Shown here piece after piece: positions 22,491 to 33,659 of a stretch of DNA of 64,000 bases. How positions within the stretch are numbered: position 1 is the first letter of the stretch; each line of letters opens with the position of its first letter. Made by a program: the position numbers and the translations under genes. The notes beneath the pieces were generated by a model. That model was not told the DNA's origin. It did no database searches and saw only the letters and a program-made list of their open reading frames with translations. Source of the DNA: Semisulcospira habei (taxonomy: Eukaryota; Mollusca; Gastropoda; Semisulcospiridae); NCBI GenBank assembly GCA_036245525.1, contig BTPG01000003.1, forward strand, positions 205,596,035 through 205,660,034, in the 5' to 3' direction.

Positions 22491-22590
22491 TTTGCAAAAG
22501 GCCATTGGGCCAACGTCGGCCGCGATTGGCCCGCGCACGGCCGTGCGCGGGCCAACGGCGGCCGACGTCGGCCCGATGTACTTTGCACCC
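22491..22590. repeat. GC-rich near-perfect palindrome
   Basis: Arms of about 34 bp (GGGCCAACGTCGGCCG... and ...CGGCCGACGTCGGCCC) meet without a loop at GCACGGCCGTGC. Single arms of the same family occur near 285-350, 1078-1135, 6420-6480, 9945-9975 and 31060-31095. Confidence 0.75.
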
Positions 22591-22959
22591 AGGGTGGTAT
22601 CTTTAGGGCTACAAACGCTCAATAAAAAGTTTTCTTGGATAGATTTCCGACCAGATGTATTGTATGGCGACTAAATTTGACCGCCTTCCCAAAATAAATG
22701 ACGAGTGCTCATTTTGACAGATAAAATGTGAGTCTTAACGTGTGAATGAAGGCGGAATTCATAGCACTCAGCTGTGCATTCAGCGAACGTCGAGTAAGGG
22801 GAGTAAACATCATGCATGAACTAATGCGAACAAAACATTGTCACTGACGCTCCAACTGATCTAAGCGACCCGAAATTTACACCTGTGAGAAAACCAGACC
22901 GTCCATGCATACGCGAAAAAGTCTCAGACGATAAGATATTGCCTGATAAAATAATAATA

Positions 22960-23650
22960 ATAATACTTACGGTATTTATAATGCGCTTATCTTATAATAA
23001 TTATAACTCTAAGCGCGCACTCACAACTCGCGCACGCATGCGCACGCTTTAGACAACGACTCACGTACCACAAATAGTAAAATACATTACGAAAGTCAGC
23101 TTGGGGTGGGGAGTGTGGTGATGTTATAGTGCTAGAACTGTTGAAAGAGGTGCGTTTTGAGGGCGGACTGGAAGGAGGAGAGAGAGTGTTTCTGACGGAG
23201 AGAGAGTGGAAGAGTGTTCCAGGTGGATGGACCGTATACTGAGAAGGAGCGGGGGCCGAAAGTGCTGAGTGTGGTGCGGGGGATGTGGAGGCGGAGAGGG
23301 TCGGAGGCGGAGCGGAGGGAGCGGGGAGGAGTGTACGGGTGAAGTAAGTTTGAGAGATAGGCGGGAGCGCAGTTGTTCAGGGATTTGTAGCAGAGAGCCA
23401 GAATCTTGTATTGGATGCGTTGGGGATGGAAAGCCATTGAAGGAGTTTAACAGGGGAGTGATGTGGTCGGATTTTGTCTTTCTGAGGACGAGGCGGGCAG
23501 CATTGTTCTTGACGCGCTGGAGAGTGAAAGTGGTGGAGTGAGGGAGGCCGGAAAGGAGAGAGTTGCAGTAGTCGATGCGAGATAGGATGAGAGAGACAGC
23601 AAGTTTGGTGGCGGCTTTGATACGGCGCTCAACATGCAAATCGGCCAATC
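22960..23650 (-). pseudogene. LINE reverse transcriptase C-terminal fragment (L2/CR1 group)
   Basis: The minus strand encodes the end of a LINE polymerase in two overlapping frames. One starts ADLHVERRIKAATKL and contains SRIDYCNSLLSGLP and LQRVKNNAARLV. After a frameshift near 23437 it continues as RIQYKILALCYKSLNN, APAYLSNLL, then the conserved SVYGPSTWNTLPLSLR and FQSALKTHLF end. The 3' tail contains ATTTATAATGCGCTTAT, usual for such elements. It is strongly 5'-truncated and dead. It lies in intron 3 of the tectonin gene. Confidence 0.7.
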
Positions 23651-26360
23651 GACAATAATCAGATAGTAATCCGATTATCTCAGAACCGTCAGCAAACCTA
23701 GCGATGCCTATTAATAGTATTCATTATTTGTAGGAAATTTCTTCACAAGAAAACACCCCCACGTTCTGTATGTGACGAATATAGACCTGTAGGGCCTATG
23801 TGACGTTAAACCTAATTGCAATGCTAACAAATTATGCACTTTCCTATCTATCCATGTGTGCGTCATTTTCTGAAAAGGCCCAGTGTTAGCTAGATTTTAC
23901 GTCACGCTTTGGCTTCATGCTTTTTGTTCATGGTTTGCCAAGCAGAATTAGTTCTTCCGTGGATAGGGGTACAGACTGTGCGTATTTTTCATCCTGCCTC
24001 AACAAAAACTTATGTGTATTGGTGTGTATATATGCTAACATGTTTGCATGACTTTTAACCGGAAAGGGAGGTTTCTGCACTCACGTATTCATGTGTTTTC
24101 TCTGAAACGGGTTTAACCACACACTTCAAAGTTGGCATGGAGATAGTGAATGGTAAAACCTGTTAAACATAAAAAATGAAACGACCCCTAGAGAAGGGGA
24201 AGGTGGCAGGAGGTCAATTACAATATGACACATAATCATACTCTTCATACAAAGTGTCTGAATTTTTAAAAGAAAAGGGGATACTGCCAGTGGTAATATT
24301 TTAGGAAGATTGCAAAGTAAAGTAGGTAAAAGCACTGTCAGGGGAGAAAATTGTGCCTTATCGACCAAAATTCATAGACCGAGATTGGCCAAAGCACAAC
24401 AAAAAAAGGACAGGAAAGAAAAGTGCTCTAATCAAGCGACTGGAAGCAATGAATATGTATCGATGTTCTGTAAATGAAGGTTACTTTGTGATCACCCACC
24501 TTTAAAATAAATCAGATTACTGTTCTGAGACATGTTAACTATACAAAGGTTCTAACAAATATGGTATGTAGTCGTGACCTTGACCTTGAGATTAAGGACC
24601 TGATTTTAATTCACGTTTCTTTTTTTCGAGCATCATGGCCTTAAATTTTGCTACAATCGGTTGTCTTTTAAGAGAAGAAGTCTGCACAATGCGTCAAACC
24701 AATCTCGTTTTCATAACCTTGACCTTGAGGATGACAGCTTGATTCTCTCATCAAATATTATGTGACAAGTTGTAATATCATTATCTTACATTAAGTTATA
24801 ATTGGTTCAGTGCTGTCCGAATGCCTGCAATAGCTGCCGTGACCTTGAGCTTTACAGCAGCTACTAGTTTTTGGTTTCTGGAAATTTCTTTTAAAGCCAG
24901 AATGTCATCATCAACTTTCTGGATAGAATTGTCCAGTGATTTTAAAGATATAGCACGCAAGAAAGCTCCAACAAATGTGATGGCTATGACCTTGACCTCA
25001 AAGAATACAACGCAACTCTAGTTGATAATATTCCATCATAAAGTAGAGTACCGTGATGTAGCGTGTCATGTGACAATAATGTTTAAAAACGGTCTGTATA
25101 TCCTATCGCTTTTTTATGAAGCAGGATTGCAAAATAATTTTAAAGAATACTAAAAAAACAACACGACCGTGACCTTGTATAGAGGGCGCTGGTGTGATTG
25201 TTTCTAGTTTGACAATAAGACAAACACCTATTATGCAAAAATGTTTATTTGTGGCTGATATATGTTATGATAAATTGTCATCCCTGTTGTGTCTAAACAT
25301 GAATGTTACGTGCAGAATGAGCCAACTGAGCACAAACTGTTGGTTAAATAAGACGTAACGGTATGGAAATAGGCAACGTGTTGGATCTAATTTTCATGAG
25401 ACAGGTGCTAACACGATACTGCAATGAAAAGTAACAGATCAGCTGACAAAGAAACTTGCTTTTTATGTGTTGTGTCGTGATGACGGTATCTTCGAATATC
25501 TTTAAAAGTGTCATGTTGGTAACTTGATGATTTTTGATATTAACACTTGGTTACGCCTCTCCGGCATTTGCACAAGATGAAAATGATCACATAGTTTACC
25601 GAATCCTAACTAAGTAGTTACAAAATATACACAGCAGCCTATTTCCTAGGGATAAGGTTGTGTGAAAGGCGGTCATCTTGGATACAGCGGCCATGTTTGA
25701 TGAAACTTAACGAAATGTGCGTCATCATATCAAGATTAAGATCATGCTACTTAAAAATGTAATCTTTTATTGCAAATATAGTTTCCTTAACTGCGCGCTC
25801 AACTATGGAATATTAAGTGATTCAAAGAAAGGCTAATAAGAACACTAACAAGAAATAATTGACTTTCACGAAAAACGTGGACATTTTGGGAATGGTATCT
25901 TAAACGTTTTGAAAGTAGTAATGTCCTCGCTATCCATGTATGTGTTTATTTTATCACTGAAGATGCTTTCAGCAGCCTGTTCTCCTATATTCTTCAGCAC
26001 CCTCAACCTCAAGAAAACAAAAGGTGTGTTGCTGCCATCTTTAAATTGAGGGTCATATGTCACTTATATTCGTGAAAGCAAGCATATTCATATTCTACTA
26101 TAATCCAACTAATTATATGCAAAAGCCACATGTTTCTTTTTTTCATACTTGCATGAAATGGTGATTCCAAAGATGACGCAACAAACGAATTTATTTATTT
26201 ATTTTTATTTTATTTTTACGGTGTCAAGAAACAATCTCCATGGTATCCTAATCGTTTGTCATTAGGGCATTGCCTATGCCTAAAATTTGGTGTTTGTAAT
26301 TTGAATATGCAGAATAATGCACTTTTCATGGCGCTTTTGCCTACACTAATATTTTGCCAG
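23651..26360 (+). other. Intron 3, mostly unassigned
   Basis: AT-rich with no exon recognised. The only notable feature is a cluster of TGACCTTGA repeats at 24575-25178. Confidence 0.45.
24575..25178 (-). promoter_or_regulatory. Cluster of TCAAGGTCA-type half-sites
   Basis: TGACCTTGACCTTGA at 24575-24589, a one-mismatch copy at 24714-24728, TGACCTTGA at 24840-24848, TGACCTTGACCTCA at 24987-25000 and TGACCTTG at 25170. On the minus strand this reads TCAAGGTCA, the extended half-site bound by monomeric nuclear receptors (ERR, FTZ-F1/SF-1 type). Spacing is 125-180 bp. It may equally be a decayed tandem repeat. Confidence 0.3.
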
Positions 26361-26861
26361 GGCAACAATTGGGGCACCATCTTTGGCAGTCTTACCCAGG
26401 TCAGCGTCAGCCCCAACAGCCACGTCTGGGGGGTGAACAGCATCCAGCTCGTCTGGCGCAGGGTCGGAGCCTCGATGACAAGCCCCCTGGGAACGACTTG
26501 GCAGACTGTTGACGGCTATCTTGTGCAGATATCCGTGGGCATGTCTGGAGTCTGGGGCATAAACGCTACCAGCAAAGTCTTCTACCGGCAAGGAACATAC
26601 TCCGACATCGACACGAACGGTACAGCTTGGGTTCAGGTGGACGGTTTGCTGAAGTACGTCAGTTCGGAGGACGGTTTCGTGGTGGGAGTCACTCCGAACA
26701 ACGAGATGGTGGTGAGGATGGGCGTGTCAGTCGCTACCCCCACGGGAACGTCCTGGAAGAAGGTGGCAGGAGAGATGAGCGCGGTGGAGTTTTCCGGGAA
26801 CACTTTCTGGGGAGTCAGCAGAGCTGGACTTGCCTACCGCGCGAAATACAATCCCAATTAG
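26361..26861 (+). CDS. Secreted tectonin beta-propeller protein, exon 4 (last)
   Basis: A 501-nt terminal exon after acceptor ATTTTGCCAG, entering in phase 0 and ending at TAG 26859-26861. It encodes four tectonin repeats: GSLTQVSVSPNSHVWGVNS, VDGYLVQISVGMSGVWGIN, VDGLLKYVSSEDGFVVGVT and VAGEMSAVEFSGNTFWGVS. With exons 2 and 3 this makes six repeats, the number needed for a closed six-bladed propeller of the L-6/tectonin type. An ATG-initiated reading from 26256 would add intron sequence and lacks a signal peptide at the right place, so I prefer the spliced model. Confidence 0.75.
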   Translation, partial: GNNWGTIFGSLTQVSVSPNSHVWGVNSIQLVWRRVGASMTSPLGTTWQTVDGYLVQISVGMSGVWGINATSKVFYRQGTYSDIDTNGTAWVQVDGLLKYVSSEDGFVVGVTPNNEMVVRMGVSVATPTGTSWKKVAGEMSAVEFSGNTFWGVSRAGLAYRAKYNPN

Positions 26862-26925
26862 CACCAGCGCTTAACCTATTTACTGCTAAGATTACCATCC
26901 ACCCAACTGCAGGAGGATTGTTTGT

Positions 26926-27181
26926 TTATCCCCTTCCCTGCTAACGGATGTACATTTTGTTTCTGAAATCTGTGTTCACTGAACGACCAAGCCACAATCC
27001 GCTAAAAAAACAAACCAAAAAAAAAAAAAAAAACAAACAAAAAAAAAAACACAAATGGACACACAATCGTTGCAGCAAGAGGCATAGATCCGCATGAGCC
27101 CCCGCAGTCTCGGGGGCTCATTAGGATCTATGTCTCTTGCAGTTAGATCGCACTTACTTTTTTCGGCAGTGAAGAGGTTAA
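26926..27181. mobile_element. Family B MITE with internal A-run
   Basis: CCCCTTCCCTGC to GGCAGTGAAGAGGTTAA. The palindrome core has GCAAGAGGCATAGATCC arms meeting at CCCCCGCAGTCTCGGGGG. A 50-bp A-rich insertion interrupts the left half. Confidence 0.65.
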
Positions 27182-27226
27182 GATCACCAGGAAATGCGGA
27201 TATTCATGAGGATCTATGCCTTTTAC

Positions 27227-27241
27227 AATAATAATAATAAC

Positions 27242-27303
<62 letters not shown>
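27227..27303. repeat. (AAT)n microsatellite
   Basis: About 77 bp of AAT units. Confidence 0.9.
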
Positions 27304-27305
<2 letters not shown>

Positions 27306-27779
27306 TAAGGCCAACAATAGCACCATTACAATAATGACAATAAAACAGTGCATTATATCAATTAAAGTTTTGTCCCAACCGGAAATCGGCTCAGCTGTTT
27401 TAGGATTAGAACAATCACGTATTTATGACAACATAAATTTTATTAATGAACAGAGTATCACAAAGGTCTGTTACGAGTCACGAAACCTAAGACACGTAAA
27501 TGATGTGTCACGATTTTGACAATCTCCCCCTCTTACTTATTAAAGTAATATTAGAGTTGCATTTATGTTTCATTCTTATATAATGTCTGCAACTATGTCT
27601 CATTTTGAATTTCACATATTGTTTTATTGCTCCTTTTTCCTCATAATTCTCCATTGTTTCCTTAGTTTAACCTATTCACTACCAGTTAGCTGATTGAGCT
27701 ATTTGTTACTTTAACGTCGAAGAGCCCAACCCGTCCAGATAACACAGATCCAAAGTGTTGTCAGCAGAAGATACTGATC
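27304..27779. other. Intergenic stretch
   Basis: AT-rich. No gene or repeat recognised. Confidence 0.4.
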
Positions 27780-27920
27780 GTCAATACACACACACACACA
27801 CATACACAGACAGACAGACACACGCACACAGACATACTCACACACACACACACACACACACACACAGCCATACACACAGACAGACAGACACACACACGCA
27901 GACATATACACACAGAGAGA

Positions 27921-27961
<41 letters not shown>

Positions 27962-28623
27962 ACAAACACACACACACACACACACACAAACACGCGCGCG
28001 CGGACACACACACACACACAGATTGTAAAATAAACTTCACTGCATAAGACTTGTGAATTATGAATCACTCGCTACCGAATACAGCATGTGCTGGCATAAT
28101 ACAATCTGTACTCTAGTTCGCTGACGTCGCCTTTTTGTGTTCTGTTTGTTCTTCCCACAGAGGGAGAAAACCGAAGTCATTGCAAGAGTTGTGCCCCTGA
28201 CTCAATAGGCTAGTATTTTATTGACGCTCCGAGTCAAAGGCACACCACTTGTCATAACTTCGGTTTTCTCCCCCTGTGGTTCTTACATTTCATGTCACTC
28301 CAATATAATTTTTTTCTTTGCCATCTAATATCCGGTCATGCAGTTTTCCACGCACGGCACTCACTCACGCATGCACGCACGCGCGCACACACGCACGCAC
28401 ACATGCACGCACGCATGCACATATATACCAAACAAACGCAAGGGCATCAGGCTTCTACATCAGTCGCTACATTTAATATATTACGTGCAGACAAAATAAA
28501 ATCTGCAATCTAGTCCACCACATTTTCGTTCTGCCTGCCTGTTTTTCTCCAATTATACGTCACTCCAGTATCATTTCCTTCTATCTCACATCCGGGCGTG
28601 TACATTCTTACACACGTCACGGC

Positions 28624-28812
28624 TTAACACATTCTACCCCAGGACCGAAATCCAAACATTTCGAAGCTGCCCTTTGAAGGACTGTATTACAATTCTAGAG
28701 ACAGAAGCATGATAGTTCAAGGGTGGTGCCAGAATAGCTATTCTGGCACCGCCCTTGAACTATCATGCTCGAACCATGTCTTGCTGTGGTGTGTCGGGGT
28801 GGAATGAGTTAA
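28624..28812. mobile_element. Family A palindromic MITE, copy 11
   Basis: TTAACACATTCTACCCC to GGTGGAATGAGTTAA. The palindrome centre has lost the GGCGCC box (GAATAGCTATTC remains). Confidence 0.75.
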
Positions 28813-28888
28813 GTCTTTCGAGGCCGACCTTGTCAGACGGCATTGTCAGTGCTGTTACCTCGTGCATTCGTTTACAGTCCTTGGCCCC

Positions 28889-29035
28889 TTAACCCCTTCC
28901 CTGCCCCCGCACGTAAATTTTTGTTTCTAAAATCTGAGTTCACTGAACGACCAAAAGCCACAACTGTCCAAAGAACATGGATACATAGTGGTCTCAGCAA
29001 GAGGCTGTCGCGGGGGCTCATGAGGATCTATGCTT
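28889..29035. mobile_element. Family B MITE, truncated by a LINE
   Basis: Left end TTAACCCCTTCCCTGCC and one palindrome arm; the right part stops where the LINE 3' end begins. Confidence 0.6.
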
Positions 29036-30520
29036 GATCTTTTCAGTCTCCCTGAGGTTGGTTGTTTCATCCTGGCGTTCATAGGATGGTCTTTGGAAGA
29101 CTTGACCTTTGTGGACTGTATCAAGGCTTTGCAATCTCTTCTCATGCGCAGGGGTGGGATGCCTGTTGTCTCTTCCATCTTTTCAATTGGTGTGGATCTC
29201 ATTGCGCCGGTGATGATACGCAGTGCCTGGTTCTGAACTCTGTCAATGGTCTGCTGGTGTGACTGGGCTGCCGTCAACCATGCATTAGATCTGTACTGAA
29301 GGTGTGGTCTTACTGTGCCTTGATATACATTTTTGAGGATCTTTTCATTGGCTCCCCATTGTGTTCCAGCCAGCTTCCTCATGATGTTCAGCTTTCTTCT
29401 AGCCGTTTCGCTTCTGCATTCCAAATGTGCGGCTTCCACTTCAGCCTCTTATCAAGGGTGGCTCCCAGGTATGTCTGTTGGTCTTACCGCAGTGGGGTAT
29501 TGCCCAGTATTAGGTTGCCAGCCTTTGCTTTGTTGGAGAGAGAGAAGAGTGTGGCTGATGATTTTTCTGTGTTGATGGTCACACACCAGTTGTTGGTCCA
29601 GTCTGTCAGCCTGTCCAGGGCTAGCTGCATCCTGTATGTAGCAGTTGTTGCATACTCTTCTGTGCACCAGAGTACCAGGTCACCTGCGTACAGGGCTGCG
29701 TGGACTCCTTTTGGTAGCTCTGACACAAGGTCGTTGATGAAGAGTATGAACAGGGTCGGAGATAGGACTCCCCCTTGTGGCACCCCCTGACGCAGCAGCA
29801 CTTTTTGGCCACAGTACCCATCCACTGTCACACGGGCTCTGCGATTGTGCAGGTATGACTTGGTCCACCGGTACATATTCCCTTGGATGCCACTGCGAAG
29901 GAGTTTCACAAGGAGACCATCCTTCCACACCTTGTCGAAAGCCTTCTGTAGGTCAATGAAGGCAGCTAATGTCACCTTCTGATGTTGAAAGGCATCTTCT
30001 ATGACCTGTGCAAGGTGTGTTGTCTGGTCTTCTGTACTCTTGTAGCTTCTGAAGATGGCTTGCTCTGGCACGATAATGCTCTCGGAGTCCAGGTACCACT
30101 GCAGGCGCTTGTTGCTGATGCGCTCCAAGGTCTTGCACACACAACTTGTCAGGCTGATGGGGCGATAACTCAGGGCTTTGGACTTATTCTTCCCTTTCTT
30201 CAAAATTGGGATCATCCTGGCTTCCTTCCAGCACTGGGGTACATGTCCTCTTCTCCAGCTGTGGTTAAAGATGTCCAGTAGCTTCATTAAGGCAGTGTTG
30301 CCAAGGTGTTGTAACATCTCGTTTGAGATGCTGTCTGGACCTGGAGATTTTTTCTTCTTCAGGTGTTTGATGGCCATCTTCAGTTCTGGAAGGGTGATGT
30401 CCTTCTTCATTGCATCATGGATGTTTGCATCTCTTTGCATTCTCTGCTGTTATCTGCTCTGTTCTCTCCCAGAGTCTGTCGCTGCTGATCTTCTCTGGCC
30501 AGTGGATTTTCAAAAGTTAC
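29031..30520 (-). pseudogene. 5'-truncated Jockey/CR1-group LINE reverse transcriptase
   Basis: The main frame (29484-30440) carries RT motifs in order: KKKKSPGPDSISNEML, WKEARMIPILKKGK, YRPISLTSCVCKTLER, AAFIDLQKAFDKVW, LRQGVPQGGVLSPTLF and the catalytic box, which reads YAGD where YADD is expected. After a frameshift near 29450-29484 the thumb/C-terminal part continues (28927-29439) with YLGATLDKRLKW, KVYQGTVRPHLQY-like and GIPPLRMRRD segments, and ends at the family B MITE. The endonuclease part is missing. A mutated catalytic Asp and the frameshift show it is dead. Confidence 0.8.
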
Positions 30521-30535
30521 GGCGGTAATGGGCCT

Positions 30536-30673
30536 TTAATCCATTCAACCCTGACGCACTACTAAGCTAATCTGGCACTGCCCTTGAATTATCATGATCG
30601 ATCCATCGCCTGCAACTGGTGCATAGTCATTAGATGACGCCTCCCAAATATAGGAAATACGACCGTCGGGCTT
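30536..30673. mobile_element. Family A palindromic MITE, copy 12 (one arm deleted)
   Basis: TTAATCCATTCAACCCTGACGC jumps directly to the second palindrome arm (TAAGCTAATCTGGCACTGCC). Such loss of one arm is typical of replication across a hairpin. Confidence 0.65.
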
Positions 30674-30719
30674 CCCCCACCCGGGTCTGCCCTGGGGGAC
30701 TTGGGTGGGGTTAACTACT

Positions 30720-31054
30720 TTTTAGTTCCCAGGGTCACCCTGGTCAGCCCCACAGGGTGGGTTTTCCCTCTATTCTGGGGCATGTGTTTCTGTCTACCCT
30801 TGGTCCATTCACCTGTATTTTCCTTTTTTAAACTCTCCCTACTGTCTGCACTGCCTGTAGCCCATGATATTGGATGTGTGTTGCTAAATGGTCTTGGCTT
30901 TATTTAGGCCCCATGTCGTAGGTTTATTCAACGTATTGGACCGGCTGGCGACATACATTCAGTATTCTGTTTTGGTATTTTTTCACAATCAGTGCAGGCA
31001 CGTCCTGAGAAAGTCTTGTTGCTGTCGGGACGTTAAGCAATGTACAATCAATCA
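30720..31054 (+). repeat. Dispersed 330-bp repeat, copy 1
   Basis: Starts at CCCAGGGTCACCCTGGTCAG and ends CTGTCGGGACGTTAAGCAA with an AATC-rich tail. It is present again at 32560-32899. The GTCGGGACGTTAA end resembles LINE/SINE 3' tails common in molluscs. Confidence 0.65.
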
Positions 31055-31059
31055 ATCCA

Positions 31060-31162
31060 TCAGGCCGACGTTGGCCGCTGTTGGCCCGCGCAGGACCCTG
31101 CCCATTGTGACGGACTGTGTATTCAATATACAGTGTATCATGCAGGCACAAACGAACACACG

Positions 31163-31233
<71 letters not shown>

Positions 31234-31234
31234 G

Positions 31235-31283
<49 letters not shown>

Positions 31284-31490
31284 TGTAAAATAACCTTCAG
31301 TGCATTAGACCTGAGGATTATGGATCACTCGCTACTTAATACAGTAGACATATTACAATCTGCACTCTACTTCGCTGATTTCTTTGTGTTCTGTTAGTTA
31401 TTGTTCTTCCTACAAGGGATCAAACCGACGTTACTGCAAGAGTTGTGCCCCTGACTCGGAGCGTGAGGACTCAATAGATTGGTATTTTGT
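31060..31490 (+). repeat. Composite dispersed repeat block, copy 3 (partial)
   Basis: An arm of the GC-rich palindrome, GACGGACTGTGTATTCAATA, a CA microsatellite (31157-31280) and the first arm of the GCAAGAGTTGTGCCCCTGAC inverted repeat, in the same order as at 6416-6880. Confidence 0.6.
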
Positions 31491-31624
31491 GAAAAGTTAG
31501 CTAGCAGGTTTGGAAATTGTAAACTGTTTGAGAAAAACCAGCTCTGACAGTGTAAATGGTGTGTACCTGTGTTGCAAGGTAGGTAATTAATGTTTTGTTT
31601 ATCTTTGTATATGAAAAATGAATA

Positions 31625-31627
<3 letters not shown>

Positions 31628-31706
<79 letters not shown>
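31628..31706. repeat. (GT)n microsatellite
   Basis: About 78 bp of GT units. Confidence 0.95.
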
Positions 31707-31710
<4 letters not shown>

Positions 31711-32559
31711 ACACCAAATCACTCAAATGGGTTACTTTCTTTACCATCCTTATGCAAAATGGGTGTGTGTAAAATTCTGGGTGACCAAGTCAGACACCCA
31801 TTTTTTCTGAGGGTTGTTTCTGTATTATCTTTCATTCAAAAGTCAGAAAAAAATATCAAAATACGATGTCCCCATTTTGACAGATTTACTCGATGGTTGT
31901 GTTTCGGCGATGCACTGGGCCTGTGTGTTGACACGGAAACGGCCGGAGTGTTTTCAGATCAATTTGATGATCGCCGATTGGTTAGCCCAACACCGATGAA
32001 CGGAGTTGTTTCCCTTGCTAAAACGTCTTTCGTCTCCAACCGTGACCGGCCATTCTTTCGCGTTTGCAGAGGTACTTTATGCAATATTTCTTAGTTAAGA
32101 ACACGCCCAAATGTACTTGTTCAGTGCAGTTATTTAACTGAGAGATGCCTCCAATCCCCGATACCCGTTTGGCCCAGAAAAATAAGGCGTCTGCTTCAGC
32201 CGTGGCTCGGTCCGTGTCTTCCTCTCTGACTCTCTGACCGTTGAGTCTTGTAGTAAATGATAATAGAACCCCACGATTTTAACAAAAGCTTTCTTCTTCA
32301 ATGAAAGGAATTCGTTCAATAACCCCATTACAAGGTCAATCTGCCACGCGATTTTGTTTCTTCTTTTTTTTCCTGACATGTGTTAACTTGCCACATGCAT
32401 GCACAGTATTAGTTGACTTTTTTTTTAAAAACAAAAATGGCGCCAGATCTATTTTAAATCCTCGTTAGCAAAACTGCCTCGCTATTCGAAGAACAAACGT
32501 CCACAAACAGGTCTTTCGGAATGTGCAACTGAAGTGTCGCTTTTTACTGTATTACCAGT
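31707..32559. other. Unassigned stretch
   Basis: Open frames of 158 codons (+, partly microsatellite) and 81 codons (-) have no recognised homology. Nothing else was seen. Confidence 0.4.
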
Positions 32560-32899
32560 TTTTAGTTCTCAGGGTCACCCTGGTCAGCCCCACAGGGTGG
32601 GTTTTTCTCTCTATTCTGGGGCATGTGTTTCTGTCTAACCTTTGTCCATTCACCTGTATTTGCCTTTTTAAAACTCTCCCTACTGTCTGCACTGCCTGTA
32701 GCTCTTGATATTGGATGTGTGTTGCTAAATGGTCTTAGCTTTATTTAGGCTCCATGTGTTAGGTTTATTTAACGTATTGGACCGGCAGGCGACATACATG
32801 GCAATGTTCTGTTTAGGTGGGTTTTTTTCACAAGCAGTGCAGGCACGTCCTGAGAAAGCCTTGTTGCTGTCGGGACGTTAAGCAATGTACAATCAATCT
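32560..32899 (+). repeat. Dispersed 330-bp repeat, copy 2
   Basis: Diverged copy of 30720-31054, same orientation. Confidence 0.65.
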
Positions 32900-32939
32900 G
32901 ATTCAAAATGTCAGTTGGTTTACATGGTTGTATTGGACA

Positions 32940-33131
32940 TGTTTGCAGCAACACCGTTTTGGTCACACCGGCTCAGGACTTTCTGCACACACCCAGCGCC
33001 GGATGGCAGCAGGATGTCCAAACCCATCGGGATCTATGCTGCAGAATCATGGCCCCCCAGCCTCTGCCACAGAGGGTGCGTCTGGTAGAAGGGTGCATGG
33101 ACGGCAGCGGAATGCTCCCAATTACAAACTG
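32940..33131 (+). other. Possible coding exon of unknown product
   Basis: An open stretch just after the 330-bp repeat ends at a good donor (AAACTG/GTAAGTA). In the donor-compatible frame it reads HRFGHTGSGLSAHTQRRM... and ...GRRVHGRQRNAPNYKL. It has higher GC than its surroundings and no repeats, but no recognised domain and no clear acceptor. Confidence 0.2.
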
Positions 33132-33244
33132 GTAAGTAAAGTGATTCTATGATCATCTTCATTTTATGGGCTGGCGTGCGTGCGAAGCAAAAGTGAGTTT
33201 ATGTTCTGGGCCACTGGTCGTCCGTCCGTCGTCCATTGTAAACT

Positions 33245-33457
33245 TTAACTCATTCTACCCCAACACCAAAATCCTTAAATTTTGCCCCTGTCCTCTCAAG
33301 TCCGCATTGCAGCGCAGGACACAGATCGACCATGACAGTTCAAGGGTGATGCCAGAATAGCTTGGCGCCCGTAGGCGCCAAGCTGTTCTGGCATCACCTT
33401 TGAACTATCATGGTCGATCCTTATCCTGCTGTGGTGTCTGGGGGTAGAATGAGTTAA
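33245..33457. mobile_element. Family A palindromic MITE, copy 13
   Basis: TTAACTCATTCTACCCC to GGGGTAGAATGAGTTAA, very close to copy 1. Palindrome around GGCGCCCGTAGGCGCC. This is the last family A copy before the Polinton-like element. Confidence 0.8.
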
Positions 33458-33659
33458 CAGTGGCATTTTCTCGGAGACTATTCAAGCCACATTCTTCAAG
33501 CTTTGCCCTAGGATAATTTGTGGCAAGACCTTTTTAAACATGCCAATTTGAGAGAGATTAGATATTAGAGAGCGGACCGACACCTATAATCAATAATGCC
33601 ATATCGATAGTTATAAATCAGGGTAAATTACGTACGTAATTACGTTACGGTCCAGAATT

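Larger units (their letters stand above)
27780..29035 (+). repeat. Composite dispersed repeat block, copy 2
   Basis: Same order of parts as about 6540-7960: a CA microsatellite (27787-28019), TTAGACTTGTG...ATGAATCACTC, an inverted repeat containing GCAAGAGTTGTGCCCCTGAC (about 28150-28285), a segment with ATATCCGGGCGTGTA, a family A MITE, the GTTAAGTCTTTCG segment and a family B MITE. It lacks the family A copy present at 7105-7318. Confidence 0.65.

Noticed and set aside
26256..26360. ATG-initiated start of the tectonin last exon as a single-exon gene
   Set aside because: The added N-terminus reads through a splice acceptor (ATTTTGCCAG), and the upstream exons join in phase, so this part is intron.
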